A stretch of 64,000 nt of DNA from Chondrus crispus (GCF_000350225.1 NW_005178980.1:62498-126497); one strand, 5' to 3'; shown: positions 32,801 to 45,646, counted from the stretch's first letter. Translations and numbers: made by a program. Notes: generated by a model not told the origin, from the letters alone.

Positions 32801-33790
32801 CTGAATCGCCACGGTCATGCTTCACTTGGTCCTTTGAGTCTGTTACATCTTCATCTGCCTTAATTTCACAGAGAGCATCGACTGCGTCGTCAAGTGTGAT
32901 AGCATAAGCGGAAGAGCTGTTTGCTTGCAGTGAGAGTGATGACTTGAGCATTTCAGACGTCGTCCTTCTCACGGTTTTAGCTAGGCTCCGTGCTTGGAAA
33001 AGGAATTTCTGCAGCGACAGATAGTGAACTGTCGGAGCGGCGGCTGCTTCCCAGGCCAAGAGTCCGGCTGTCGTCTCTGATCTCTCATCGAACAGGCGCG
33101 GGAAGATGCTTGTCGGAACGAAGGGTGTTGGCTCCGGGGCTTTCTCTGCTCTGTTGCTTGATTTGGTAACGAGCTGCGTTACAATGGTGTTCAATGTTGT
33201 GGATGGTAGCTTAGCATTCTCAATGAGGAGGATTGCGAAGTTCTGACTCTCACTCGTGCTTTGTGTCGGGTTGCACATCTTGAGACAGCGATTCGCCAGC
33301 CCTTCGAATTTCCTTGCGAATAGGTGTGGTTTCTCATCCCTTTCTCTTGTGCAGTCATAGATGCCTTGAGAAGCTCTAACGAGTCTTCGAATTCCTTCTG
33401 TAGGGTGTCCTTGGCTAGGATGTGCATGATTTCTTCAACAATTTTGAATTGGTCCTTTGCTGTTTAAGCGGCGTCCTCTTCATCATCCTCGTCGTCGTCG
33501 AAGCTGAACGGGACGAGTTGGCATTGCATGGCGTTGTCTAAAATCTTGCCCTGGTCCTGTTCGAGAGAGTAATACAGCGTGACTCCGAGGGCATTTAGCA
33601 TTCCCTTCGCCTTGTTGTCGCCTCCTTTGGAGAAACGCTTCACGATATCAGCCCATGTCTTGACATCAATTCTCCATTGGTACTTGTCCGTTTCACTAGT
33701 CAATTTCAGGGGGTGAGAGAACAGGCCCAAATACGCTGGATGCGCCTGAGCCCATAACTTTCAGGCGGTCAGACTTAATCTGCTCTGAGT
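29894..33790 (-). mobile_element. Ty1/copia retroelement remnant
   Basis: Minus strand, about 3.9 kb of internal region. Parts in order: gag-like (33790-32560, including WRIDVKTWADIVKRFSKGG and an acidic end); protease to GAG-pre-integrase region (32335-31733, with FSKKLHRLTHAPASEL and ECEVCAKKGRH); integrase core part (31701-31459, HSWRPGALSGDDAYDE); and a reverse transcriptase of the copia RVT_2 type (31320-29894, MRLAMADIKGAYLQSGPIRR and GTLWKLTKLPYETVEAG). The order integrase before reverse transcriptase is diagnostic of Ty1/copia. No LTR was recognised at either end. It is clearly broken in many places (roughly ten or more), so it is an old fossil. Confidence 0.85.
31298..31367. repeat. 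Paired palindromes (A A' B' B scar), copy 5
   Basis: First palindrome CTCCAGTA/TACTGGAG (31298-31313), second with 27-base arms (31314-31340, 31341-31367) centred on GCTATAGC, one mismatch. Both zero-loop. Left flank ends TA, right flank starts TA. It lies within the copia remnant. Confidence 0.92.
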
Positions 33791-33794
33791 GCTA

Positions 33795-36700
33795 TGAATG
33801 GCCTATTCAGGGCTGTGCAGGACACACACGCGTGCAATATGGCTCTGCAGGTGGTGACGGGAAAAGAGGCGCAAGGCAAGAAGGTCAATCAGCCCAAGAT
33901 GCTCGGTTATCGCCTACCTCTTTTCTTCGCTCTATCTGTTAGACTGCTATACGTAAAGAGACGCTCGCCTAAGCTCGCATCGTTTAGAAATCACTGCTCT
34001 CGCTTTGCCCTCGCTGCGCGTTCTTTCGCATAGACGTTTGCTCGCTATAAGTTCTCTGCGGAATTGCTCCCGTCGTCATTCTTCACCACCAGTTGCCGAC
34101 AACGCTCCTCGATTCCCTTGCCCCTGAAATCCATCTTTCCTTGCTGTGCTGTAGCGTCCCTTCACCTTCTCGCTGCGATTGTCGCACGCTTGTAAAATTT
34201 GCTGACATGGCTTCGAATTGCTTGTTGGTCGCGTTCGTTCGCGACAGTCCACATTGGATCCGTTGTTAACAGTCCATGTTTGCTTTACGATCCAAATCCT
34301 TAATACAGTTTCACAACTGTAGAGAGCTGCTGTTGTCAGCGCGGGTCATGGTCCACTGTACAGGTACCGCCATCGAGGCTGACAGTGCGCGTGCGTGCGT
34401 GTTGTGATGTTCGTATCTTACAACGCCTGATCGAAATATCAATCAATTTGGGGATTACAATACAATGAGTGAAGGCACCCACAGAAACAACACTCTCGCC
34501 TATGCTGCAGATGGAATCAGAACAACCTGATACTGCCATTAGATCCTTATTTGCAAATTTATAAGTCAGCGATGCCGACTGGCAACTACCTCTTGATGAA
34601 GAGGGCCAAAAAGCACTCAGCTTCACAACTCCCAGTGAGATTAAGGAGCCGATGAGGAATCCATAAAGGGGGAAGTTGAGCTTCTGTTTTTCAGGTCAAA
34701 TTTGAACCATGCTCTGCGAAGATAAGGGATACCATGAAAACATGGCCTAACGATTTCCTCTTTCATTGCATGCAAGCGGATCACAAACTAGGTGTTCAGA
34801 ATACGCAGGATCAATGAATATCAGTTGTCCCCCCCACCCTATTTGTACACTGTTTTGGACACCAAATATTCACATTTTGATGCAACATACACTCGTATCA
34901 ATGTCCTGCTATGTTTCCGTCCTTTACTTTGGCGTACCACAGATTGTCAGTAAATATTATGAGCTGCTTAAACACTGTTGGGCCACATTTTGATGGCACC
35001 GCTGTGGAAATAAACCAATACTGAAAAGAAATGACTCTCATATTATGGTCCCCTTTACCAATTTTGCAATGACGGAAACGCATACCACTGGTTATGGCTG
35101 TATGCATAAAGATGACTTGAAAATATGAAATGTTATGCTCCAGATCTGATATGTAGTGATCTGCGCACTTTAAGCCGGTGAGTTGAATCTCTCTCTCATT
35201 TCACCTTACCTGTTTCAGCTTCTGTCGATCTCTGAGGTTCGGGTATCCCCATTCTTACCACTGCAACCACCAGATAGCTGATCAAAGTTTCTTTCGCTGG
35301 TGTACCTATCAGGGAATCGACACATATCTACTTCTGTTGCTATCATTTGATAGTATACACGTTCCTGGGTGCTTCCTACGCACTCGCTTTTCAGCCGAGA
35401 ATCTTACCGTGCGAGTCGAGCTTTGCATTTCGCACGGTAATGGCCAATAGTTCGAATGCGCGAGCTAAGAGAAGGGGACTTAATTGAATTTCACTTAATT
35501 CTCGACACTTCTGAAGAGAGTGGTGGGATAACAGGGCAGAAAAACAAAAAGCACGTTTAAGGGAAGTAGAAAGTGAGTGGAGTTGAGAAGCAAGAAGACA
35601 AATGTTTTGCCCTCGTGCAGTAAACTGCATGGTACGGCAGGGGTGAATGTAGTGTGAGTGCCCTCAATAAAGTACGCCATAAGCAAGATGATGGAACGCT
35701 ACTGTGCATGCAAAACTGGAGGTATTAAAGACAATATTTCCCCAACTGTGATGCTTGAAACTAGAGTTAAGACGATAATTACAGTGTCCTTGGGGCCTCG
35801 CGCAGGAACCGCAATCGATTTATCACTCTTTCGTGTCACGCTGAAACAGCAGCTCGTGTAGCATCTCAGGAAGAGAGCAGATGAGATACAAACACTTCTG
35901 CGTGCTCAAAGCGGCATGTACTCGACTACTGCAGAATAAGACTGAGATTGACATTATCATTGACCGATTTTTGGTTTTCTAAGGCAGGGAATGGCAAATA
36001 CATGCCAGAGAGTGATTACACTTCCAAGGAATCGAACAACAGTTTCCGATGTCACTGCGCAGGAACGAAGACATATTGGCATGTTCATCACAAAATATTT
36101 GCAAACAGATATGGACTGCATTGTAACTGAAATCGAACAAATATGCCAGGTGGCCCGAATGCAGACTCCCACAGCAAAGTTTTACCCAAAATACGACGAA
36201 ACCCAGTACTCACGCTCCTCCTCAGAGTCAATAACAACGTATTTTTAATTCTCTGGGCTGTCTTAGTAAACTCATTGGCTTCACCAGTTGTTCTGATCGA
36301 CAATTCTTCATGGAAAGGGGGAGAAAACGGAGGGGCTGGGACGTTTCTGACGAAATATTCTTTGGACTGTTAGGGGGACTTTGAGTGACACTGAATCGGA
36401 GACCCCCATGCTCATCTTTCGAGTTGCAGGAGTCAAGTTTCGACAGCCAAACATAAAATTTGCGTGCTATTTTACCAGGAGAATATGCGTTTTGATCCGC
36501 GAAGCAGAACTTATGGTACCAGACTAGGAAAACAAATGCAATGTTTTCCGACGCCTCGAAAATCTCCAAGGTTTCTTATCACTGGAACAAGACACCAAAA
36601 ATTCTGGGACACCGTGCATTCCACTTGCTCTGGCATCAGACTTCCGTGGGAAAAGCAAAACAACCTTCCAAGTCTTTAACAGATCCTGAGGAGGCAATGA

Positions 36701-38020
36701 ATTGTTTAGAGAGGAGCAGGCCTTCATTACTGGTACGCGCAGGGCATTGCAGAGAGGAATTTCAAAGAACAGTAACACGAAACATGTTGAAGAGAACCAT
36801 AGAGTAAAAAGAACTTACGTTATGTCGATACCATTGTAATATGGAAAGGTGCCTTCGACGGCAACAAAAACATGAATGGCATGGTCACCATACAATGCCT
36901 TACTTATTTCTACACGTACGCAAATAATGGACAGTTCCGATAACGGGCTGACAGTCTTCTACACTATTATCGGCTGTCTGAGATATGCATAGCTTGTCCC
37001 ATTCCTGGAGGGTATCTTGCCTGCTTTGCAAGATATTAGAAATATCCACTTAAAATGAGTCCCCCTGTGTGCGCCATGACGCCAAAATTCTCACTGATGT
37101 GACAGTGAGTCTCATGTGAAGACGAAGAACATGCATGTATCAGCCCAACCTTTCTCACGCCTTCATTCAGTCTTGGTAAAGGTTAATGGTGTACCGAAGG
37201 GAACGTGTAATGTGACGTCTTCGTATATTGCGCATTTTCGCACAAAAACGAATGGAGAACCCTTAACACAGTTATCATCAGACAGAATATCCTTTCAAGA
37301 TTAAAATGTCTCGACTGCAAAAGAACAAGTATGTAATTGTCCTGATTTTCCTTCACTTCAAGAAGAATAGGCGGCTTCTCGAGCAGTTGATCTGTCATAT
37401 CATGACACAGTCAAGATTGAATGGCGTTTCCTACACGCATAGAATAGTGGTGATATGAGTGCCTGGATGTGCTCCACCCGAGAATATTTTGCTTAAACCG
37501 GCGAGAGTTCTTGAAATTTGTACTTGGCGATTGCCCTCATATTAGAGTATAACTGAACGATTGAGCAGCTTCGTCATATTCGTATGGGATTTAGATGTCT
37601 CTTCTGCATTGATCACAACCCACTTCGAATGTGACTTATCACTTCCACGACTGGGCAATGTTGGTTCTATCAGCTTACGCAGCAGCGGCTTTATTAAAAA
37701 CGTCTCCGGTGGCTAGTTTTGAATGAGTTACTATCTACAAGTTCCGATGGAGAGCGTTGTTGACCGGTCAAGAATGTACCGAGGTCGTTTTAGTTCTTGT
37801 GAAAAGGGATTCTCCAACCTGTTTTCTGTCTGGGCCGCAAGACGGTCTTGCCAATCTTCAGAAAGTTCACACTGTACTGCTTGTTCGCGGGTTTCTTCTG
37901 TTGGACCGAGAAAAGCCTAGTCTCAATGGCTGATGGGCAAACCCAAATATGAGTTCATCGAAATGACGAGCATGACTCATCGTCGCGACTGAGTGAGTGT
38001 ACAGCTCAATTAATCTGTGT
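33795..38020. other. AT-richer stretch without recognised genes
   Basis: ORFs here are short, on both strands and without domains. One clean hairpin is listed separately (35404-35440). Other stem-loops occur at about 36929-36983, 37008-37030 (TATCTTGC/GCAAGATA) and 37091-37110 (CTCACTG/CAGTGAG). I see no LTR, inverted-repeat pair or RNA gene. Confidence 0.35.
35404..35440. repeat. Perfect 11-bp inverted repeat with 15-bp loop
   Basis: Arms TTACCGTGCGA (35404-35414) and TCGCACGGTAA (35430-35440). It could fold as RNA or be a transposon end. Loop length sets it apart from the zero- or one-base palindromes. Confidence 0.7.
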
Positions 38021-38024
38021 AAGT

Positions 38025-38291
38025 TCAGTTTATCGATTTTATTCTCCGCCAACCCAAACTGTCTAAAATTTTATCGCATAAAGAAACGTAATGACGAGAC
38101 TTGTCTTCTAGCTCGAAGTTACTCGCCCGATTCAGATCTAAGTTGAACAGCATCATCGCATCTGCTCCATCACCCCAAAGGCCTGGATACAAATTCAGTT
38201 GTGTAACTAAGGCTGAATAAAGATGTCGGCATTGCAAAATATGTAGAAACAAACTACATTCTTCACCCATCTGCCCTGCTCCACAGTCCAC
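38025..38291 (-). pseudogene. Possible LINE reverse-transcriptase tail
   Basis: An 88-codon minus ORF contains CGAGQMGEECSLFLHILQCR followed by HLYSALVTQLNLYPG. The spacing Cys...Glu...His-x4-Cys is like the zinc-binding motif after the reverse transcriptase domain of many non-LTR elements. No polymerase motifs are visible nearby, so this is only suggestive. Confidence 0.25.
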
Positions 38292-38294
38292 GCT

Positions 38295-41060
38295 TCCGCC
38301 CTAAAAGTCCTGATAATATTTATCAGAACGGCAAGTGTGCAGAACACGCCGAGGACTGAGAAGGAGAACATATTATTACTCTTACCATTAAGCAGTTTAT
38401 TTTTGAATCATATGAATGTTTGCGCGGAGCCCATCGCAAAATCCGGGATTCAACTCCTTACATAGATTTTTCATCATGAAGTTGCATGAAACAAGTTGTT
38501 TGAATATTGATAGCTTGACTAGAAATGAAATGGTTAGGTGGCACCAAACGGAACGTTAAGGGTAGAACAAGGCGTTACGCATTTGATGCTCACAACTTGC
38601 GATCGGTATTTTGCAGCTAGACTGCGCAAGTGTCCTTATCCGATATAACAACCACAAAGGACTACAGTTGTCCCTTTCTACAAGAATTGGCACGAGAGAC
38701 GGGATCTTTATTCTTATATTCAAATTATTCTTATGCGAGATAGTACGATAAGGAAAAGCTGCTCTCGTATTACAGAAGAATGAGTCTATTATGGCCTGTT
38801 CTTGTGCTTGAGCCCTTCTACGGGATGTATCACGCCCCAAGCGTCACAAATACTTCAACAAAACGAGTTTTGGGAATGTTTCTGCTTCAATGGCGCGACA
38901 ATAGACTTGAAGTGCAGCCATATCTCCGCAGGGCTCAACACAGGCTCAGCAAATACATCAGCAGCAGCATCGTGAAACTTCTGTTTTGGGTCCAATAATT
39001 GTAAAGCGACTTTCTCAGCCGTGGCTTTTGATGTTTGCCCCTGTACTGGCGCAATTTAGTCAGCGTTTAATAAATCTGCAACAGAGATTCTTACATTAGG
39101 GGCGACTAATTCTTCGACAATTCCAGCAAAGGGCACGTCTATCGCTTTGTGCAGTTTCCCTCGCGGTGTTGTTGTCGACAGTAATTCACCCCCTAACAAT
39201 CCAGTGGTATGCCAACAGTGCGAGATGATCTCAGCTTCTAAATCAATCCAATATACATTATGAAGTTCACCGCAACAAGCTATTCGATCTAATAAATGTT
39301 TTCAGTTGCGTCGCCCATAGCACCAAGTGCTATTTCGTTCGGGTTTTTTCTATACTTCGTCTTTAAAGTAGCTATAATACCTGCATCGAGTGGTTGATTT
39401 TGAAGTGGTCTTTGGAGGCAAGAAGACCACTGTCACATGAGCGAGCTCAAGCAGAAAAACGTTTTTCCATGCGAGCTGGCATTTTCTAGTAGTAGTGTCT
39501 GGATAAGTGCGTGTTGTTCATGTAATTTTGTGCAGACAGCAGCATGATCGGCATCTCCACTCTCACCATGAACACGTTTTGACTACAAGTTCGATCATTC
39601 CTGGAACATGTTCAGCCACCCAGATGTAAATTTTAGCGTTACAGAGCGTTCTGTCGGAAGTAAAGCATTAACTTCTTCCTAAAGTCTTACGAGCTTTATT
39701 CGGATGACAACTACAGTAATGCACTGGCATGATTCGTACCTCTGCCCTCCCCAAGATGCTAGAATCCTGTCTGGAGTAGGCTGGGCTCCAGTCCGGGCGG
39801 CGCTGTATGCGACTGTCTTGAAATTAAATTGGATCATTGATGATAAAATACGGGAAATCACGGTTTGTGAGGGTAAACTTTACCATCTTAAAGATTCCAG
39901 TTGGGAGCTCCAGAAATTCTCACTGTATTCATGACCGAACTGCGATCAGTCCTTTTTCTGATGTTTAAAAGATCAAAGATGAGAGACTGCGTCAGCATTG
40001 CGGCCGAGCAAATCTGAAACATGGAAAAATTCGAGAAAATCGGCAGCGTATGCAACGACCTGGATGAAACCAGTGACTGCTCGTCTATTTCCGTCAACAG
40101 TTTCCATACCATCGGTTTCTGCAGTCTCGAGATCCTCTTATAAGAGACATAGAACCTCACTGGATTCTATTTCCGAGGAGTGAGTCAGAGTACTCTGAAA
40201 GCCTTTCGGCCGGTCCATTGTCTCGGTCGTGCGTTGAAAGGAAACATTTATATGCCTTCCGCAGAGCCTTGTTTCTCCTTTTATTTAGAGAATCCGTCAG
40301 AGTACAGTCATATTCTGTTCAGAATGAAACGAATTCCATCCAGAAGAGTACCCCTACACTCGTCACATGGACATTGAAATTCATCGACATTATTTCTTAC
40401 TTCAATTGTGGCCATTTCAAGTAGATTCCACTGACAGAATGATGAGAACATCTGGTGCTTCATGTAGACGCGTCCCTTCGCCCAGGGATACTTGAAAAAG
40501 CAGTATTCACATATGTTCCAACCTTGTGAAGAGAGGAAGGAAAAAAGGTCATCGTGATGTTTCGAGAACGCACCAAAGCTTGGCTGACAGAACAATGCAT
40601 TTCTTTCGAAAATGTTTGAATTCTGTTTGCCCGAGAAAACCCAATCCAGAACACCACCTTTTCGCTGAAGCCAAACAATCCTGTTCAAAAGGCGTTCACG
40701 TAGGTCTTAATGATACATCCCGCTGCATCCAAGCGAATGGCATTATAACTTCTGCGTCAGCTACAGCGGAATTTAGATTAAAATCCATCGATAAATCAAA
40801 ACAAAGTGCTGGGGAAGTGGATTGCTTGGCACCGGCTTTTTTAAATGGACGGGAAACACACACGTTTGAGAATCGGGAACGCTTTTACGCGCAAGTAAGG
40901 CAGAAGGATACGCTGGGTGGTTGAGTTGGAAGGCAAATGCTTTCGGTGGGCATACCCTCGACTTACCCAGTCACAGTGTCCCCGAAGTATTCAAATTGAT
41001 CCATCGTGAACCTGTTCATACCGCTGACGGCTACAAGTTTTGCCACGTAGAAATGGATAT
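38295..41060. other. No recognised gene
   Basis: An ORF at 40308-40688 (minus, 126 codons) ends in VDEFQCPCDECRGTLLDG, recalling the Cys-rich pattern of CACTA-associated proteins, but there is no other support. The rest shows no domain or paired repeat. Confidence 0.3.
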
Positions 41061-41062
41061 CT

Positions 41063-41699
41063 TGTCGTGCACTGAGGGGGGAACGGAGGGATCCCCCTAT
41101 GGCAGAGCGCGCGCGTTCGGGGGCGCGTGTAGGGGATTCGGAAGACCACCCGTAAAGGAACTGGGCCGGAGCCGGGCGCTATGCGCAGTAGGGACAAAAG
41201 AGGTAAAAGGAAATGGAGGACACGGCCAGGAGGGGCGGAGCGGTAGGGACAGGATGGCTCGCACGCTACAGTAGGGTAGCGGGGGGGGGGGGCGCGCGCG
41301 GTAGAGGTAGGTGGGAATCGGGACGTAGATGGCTCACAGGGTACCGTCGTAGGACAGGGACCGAGGCGAGGCTACGAATCCGTTCCAGAAACCCAAGTTG
41401 TAGACCCAAAGCTTCGTGAGGATTTACTTAGGGTCGGACGTCGGCCATACACTAGCCGGCGTCGGAGCTATAATTAATTAAACTAAAAATATTAAATTAA
41501 ACGACGGCGGCGACGGCCGGAGAAACTCCTCGTGTGGAGGTATGACAATCATTACACGTGGGGAATGACACCTGGACACAGGGGCCTTGATACCGGGTCA
41601 CACGTGGCGAGAGGTCCACGTGTGCACCGGAGAGGGAGCCGCGCTGGCCGGGGCCAGGTGTCCCGAGTGTCAAAAGATGAGGGGTGTCAGTGCACTACA
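41063..41699 (+). mobile_element. Solo LTR, family 3, copy a
   Basis: 637 bases from TGTCGTGCACT to GTGCACTACA, with short inverted ends typical of LTRs. It is flanked by TATCT on the left (41058-41062) and TATCG on the right (41700-41704): a 5-bp target duplication with one change. It matches the LTR at 61289-61896 at both ends and in blocks such as GGAAGACCACCCG/GGGAGACCACCCG and the ACACGTG-rich 3' part. No internal region adjoins, so solo. Confidence 0.8.
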
Positions 41700-41704
41700 T
41701 ATCG

Positions 41705-43115
41705 GGTCCAAAGGTGTAGCGTCAAAAGAAGTGTACACATCTAAAGTACGAGATCGGATCAATCCGCCTTCGATAAACGCATCTTCTTCTGTATCGGAAG
41801 TGCGTACCAGAGACTTGTCCGTTTCTTCATTATGCTTGGGCCCCTCGGTTTCAGCAAGTACATCTTTCGTTAACTCAAGCGGTGTACGTTGAACGCAACC
41901 AATACACGGCTGAGTGCAACTATTACACAGTTAATTGACAACGGTATCAATTTGATCAGAATCGAAAGGAAACCAGCTTCCCCCTCAATCGTCAAAATCA
42001 GCCGGATGGGACATGTGTGGTGTCCTTTCAGGTACATCCTCCTCGGTACGATGTTTTCAACGGAATTTTCGAAATTCTGGGACTGAGGTCCAGTTCCAGT
42101 TGTTGAAATTTCAATAGGATCTAGAAACCGGCTAGACTTGCAACTGGGCTGCGATATATGATGCACGATAATCCTTCAATCCATCCAAACCGCCCCTAGC
42201 TTGCCCAACGTCCCTGCTTGGCGTGCTTATTTTATTGTTGTGATGATGTGTTTATGGAATCATTGAATATATCAATGAATACGTGCAGAACGGTTCGAAC
42301 ACGACGAATAAAGCGTGAACGGGATACGTTTTCTGTAATACTCAATGAGGCGACGACGATACAAAAATATTGGAATTCAGTGATATTTATATGCCATTAT
42401 GTGCACATAATGGCATATAAACAGCATGCTGAAAAGGTAGCCCCATGACAAAGGGACGACGTTCTGTCGGGTACAAGGGCCTTTTTGGCGTAAAACGAAA
42501 CACAAATGAGTCAGGGAAGTCTGCAAAAATGATTTGCATTAAAAGATTGGTTTTGAACCCGGGAAATTTTGAATGGCTCTCATCCGTGAAGTAAGCTGGT
42601 ATAAAGCATTACTTCAGGACCAAGCGTGAGACCTGCAGTCCGGAGAATCGATTTGAAAAAGAACGGGGAAGCGTGGAGGTGGCTGCACAAACATGGTGGG
42701 GCAGACGCATTCTACCGCTTTCGTCTCATGCTACCAGAGACAAGTCAGAAGAATTCTAGCTACGAACGATGTACAGTCGATATTTCCTAGGAGTGACTCA
42801 CCTCCTATCCAAGGAGTCTATGCGGAGAGACAGAAACGTTCAACTCTCACGGAGTGTCAGAATGTCCCTAGTACATCTGATATAGAAATGCAGCCCCCGT
42901 GACTAGGGCAGATGAGAAAGCACAGCTAAGACCGGAGCAAGATCCCAAAAGTTTCCGGATTCGCGATCTCCCGTGCACCGGAACCGAGAGAACATTAACA
43001 TACCAGGAGAAGGCCCCTGGGAATACAGCCATCCAGATTCGCGATTTTTAGGCCATACATAGGAATGGCAGGCAACTCTCGCAAATAAGCGAACGGGAGA
43101 CTGACAATTCTAAAA
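41705..43115. other. No recognised gene
   Basis: ORFs at 41587-41892, 42218-42448 and 42693-42902 (all plus) carry no domain. It holds scar copy 6. A weak dyad CATTGA/TCAATG with a 5-base loop lies at about 42265-42281. Confidence 0.35.
42386..42431. repeat. Paired palindromes (A A' B' B scar), copy 6
   Basis: First palindrome: perfect 18-base arms (42386-42403, 42404-42421) centred on ATGTGCACAT. Second: CAGCA/TGCTG (42422-42431). Both zero-loop. Left flank ends TG, right flank starts TG. The second palindrome is short, so this is the weakest of the seven pairs, but it has the same 2-base rule. Confidence 0.8.
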
Positions 43116-43120
43116 CAGAG

Positions 43121-44200
43121 TTGACTCACACTGGTGTGTTTGACCGTCAACAGGCGCCTAGGACGTCCAACATCTCTCAAAGTATAGCGAACCCGTCTTT
43201 TGGTTTCTTTCAGGAAAGCTTAGAGAGAACTATTCTGAGCAGGTTCAATAAAGTCGAAAGTGTGGACGAAAATCTACGACAAGACGTTGATTCTGTGAAA
43301 AGGATATTTACAGATCGCATGACAGGGATGAAAGCAGATTCGGATTCTGGGTTCCGGAAGAAATAAAAGAGAAGCTCCAAGGTCACCTCAAAATGGGCTT
43401 TCAAAGACCTAATGGAACAGGGGAATTCTACTCTTGGGACCCAAGTAGAATTTGTGTTCGGCTTTTCCCTGCTGTCAGAAACTCTCACTGACTGCGTATA
43501 TCACTTTATGGAATATGCCTGGTCCCTTGGTATTGAACTTACTTGCCCACAACCGGCTAGGGATGCGATATTGTACGGCCATAACAAAACTGCAACAAAA
43601 AAGTGTTTGAGAGCGGCTTGGAGCTGGTATATTGTGATTTCAAGTTCACGTGGGTGAAGAAGATGTTCGAGAGTAGAAAGAGCGCACGGTTGTCGTTTCG
43701 TACCACCAGAAGCACTCTGGGTGAAACGGTGACGGGAACAGTGCAATTTCCGAGCCCTACCATCCTCCGCGTGATTACCTCACTGGCTAGAGGCTGATTA
43801 TGTGGGAAAATATATACTGAAGATAACACGAAAGCTGAAAGAATCGATGGAGAAGCTCCCAGGTCCATCGCGATATCTATAGAGAGTCGAGAGGGCATTT
43901 ATATTGCTCAAAATGTATACGCAATAGCAACAGACGTCTCACAGGGTCTCGAGTTGCAGTCAAAAAGCGTTTTTGGAAGATCTCGGTTTCATGCTGATTC
44001 CGTGGGAGTCGCGACGAGGCATATATGAAAGCTTTCAGCCCTCGAAATTATCTTCGAAGTATCTAGACCACTCTTTCGACATCGCGGATCACATGAAGTC
44101 TGTAGCTACGTTTGACATTCCAAACGACATAGCATTGAACAAGTGCCTTCTGGAGGAAATGAGTGGTTCTTGGTTGGAATTACATGTTCTAATGGGATGA
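43121..44200 (+). pseudogene. Degraded ORF cluster, unknown
   Basis: Plus-strand ORFs at 43121-43366, 43412-43657 and 43973-44200 share one frame and look like pieces of one protein: a helical, possibly coiled-coil part (LERTILSRFNKVESVDENLR), a middle part with CPQPARDAILYGHN, and a C-terminal part with YLDHSFDIADHMKSVATFD. I do not recognise the family; a gag-like or transposon-accessory protein is possible. About three breaks. Confidence 0.35.
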
Positions 44201-44599
44201 TGTTTTTTTGGGCCTGCTAAAAATGGCAGACAGAGAAGACGCTTTCAACCAGCGCAACGCAAGCGAATACACTGCACCATTAACCTCGCCGTAGTATCCC
44301 TAAACTTATTTCTGGTGTATACCAAAGGCCAAGATGTGACTGATTTCGTTTTCAGTCATTCTGGATATCTACGGACAATTCTCCGTACTGAATATGTCAT
44401 TTAATTTAGTTACCATTACTTTAGCTGACAGTAGATTAGATTTGGGATCTAGCACCGAGAGCTACTGTAGTGGCTCAGGCGGGGCGATATGTGACTATGC
44501 TCCTTGAACAAAAATCACTAAAGGTAACCCGAATGGCTGGAGTTGAATGTCGCCTTTGTAAAAAGCCGCCTTTTACAAATAAGGTTCCTTTTTCTTTAC

Positions 44600-45060
44600 A
44601 TTAGGATATCCTTAAGCGCTCTGGGTCCCCTTTTTCATTTCGTTAGTTCCCCTCTCCCTAGTTTACCTATCATATCCCATCCTTTACGGTGGGACCACCT
44701 TATTGGGTTGCGATCTGCATCGTGTTGACAATAGCCATAGGGCTTTCGTGCTGGTAGGCCATTGGTGTTTTCATTGTGTTGGTTCCATCGGACGTCGGTT
44801 GCGACCGATACGGTGTTGGGGCATTTTGCCATCCTGCAGCAAAAAGGTGTTGCGCTGGTGCTGTGTCCTTTTCCCGTCGCGCCTCGTTGCAACGGCCCCA
44901 CTGAAGCTCTTGCCGCGATATTGAGATACCGTTGATTCCATCGGACTCTGGTTTCCACCGGGGAAGTGTAAGTGTAGCAGCCGTCGCGAAAAAGGCGCGT
45001 GTAGCAGTACTACTGTTCTTTTCGTTCTTCAGAGCTTGTTCCGACACCTCCGACGAAGAC
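44600..45060 (-). repeat. Divergent tandem repeat array (family 4)
   Basis: About three diverged units, each marked by a GGTTCCATCGGACGTCGGTT-like block (near 44783, partly near 44745 and 44935). Read on the minus strand they match the 183-bp tandem repeat at 57706-58035: the shared core is CCGATGG(A/C)ACC with a neighbouring GGTCGCAACCGA. The units might be part of an LTR or a short satellite. Confidence 0.5.
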
Positions 45061-45117
45061 CTTTTCGTGAGAATAACGTACAGAAGGCATTAGAATTGTA
45101 TTTAAACCCCAGCGGGC

Positions 45118-45558
45118 ATGGTTTACATAGACACCCCCACTCGTCGACCAACCTTCCTTCAAAAGAGTCTATGGCACCTTGATCCCGCAATGCACTATGC
45201 ATCCCTTGAGCTTTTGGGAATCGATCTCGAGTCCATAGTGCAACCAAAACTGTCCTCCGATGAGTACCTGGCACGGCAGACGCTTCGTTATACTGACGCG
45301 CTGCGTTCACATCATAAGTCTCCACAGACAGAAGTCAACCTATCGCCTTCCCGCGACTTCTACAGGACGCCGAATGACATGCATTGCGAATGTTTCCTAT
45401 TTTATGATCGTCTCTCCCACTTCCTGAAAGAGATTCTCGTCGATCCATATAGAGAATGCATCTGTGTTGAAGATGGAAAATACAGTTTTCCCGTCAATAG
45501 TACTCCCGAACTCAACCAATTCTCGTATATTATGCCCCTGCTTGGCGCCTTTGCCTGA
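45118..45558 (+). CDS. Orphan 146-codon ORF, hypothetical protein
   Basis: ATG 45118 to TGA 45556-45558, unbroken. The protein (MVYIDTPTRRPTFLQKSLWH start) has no signal peptide, membrane segment or domain I recognise; it holds three cysteines in the C-terminal half (HCECFLFYDRL, ECICVEDGKY). It starts right after the tandem repeat array. It could be a host gene exon, a retroelement piece or chance. Codon use does not stand out from its neighbours. Confidence 0.35.
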   Translation: MVYIDTPTRRPTFLQKSLWHLDPAMHYASLELLGIDLESIVQPKLSSDEYLARQTLRYTDALRSHHKSPQTEVNLSPSRDFYRTPNDMHCECFLFYDRLSHFLKEILVDPYRECICVEDGKYSFPVNSTPELNQFSYIMPLLGAFA

Positions 45559-45646
45559 CCCTTCTATGCTTTCCAACCAACCCTATTCAGTCCCTTCCTG
45601 ACACGTACACACAGCCTCACATAAATCCAAGGCTCTCACTGCCTCG

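Noticed and set aside
37750-37761. TTGACCGGTCAA and other 10-12-base perfect palindromes (34770, 37130, 44600)
   Set aside because: Short, unpaired and expected by chance in 64 kb.
40308-40688. FQCPCDECRG as a CACTA-associated Cys motif
   Set aside because: One short motif with no transposase domain, CACTA ends or conserved context.
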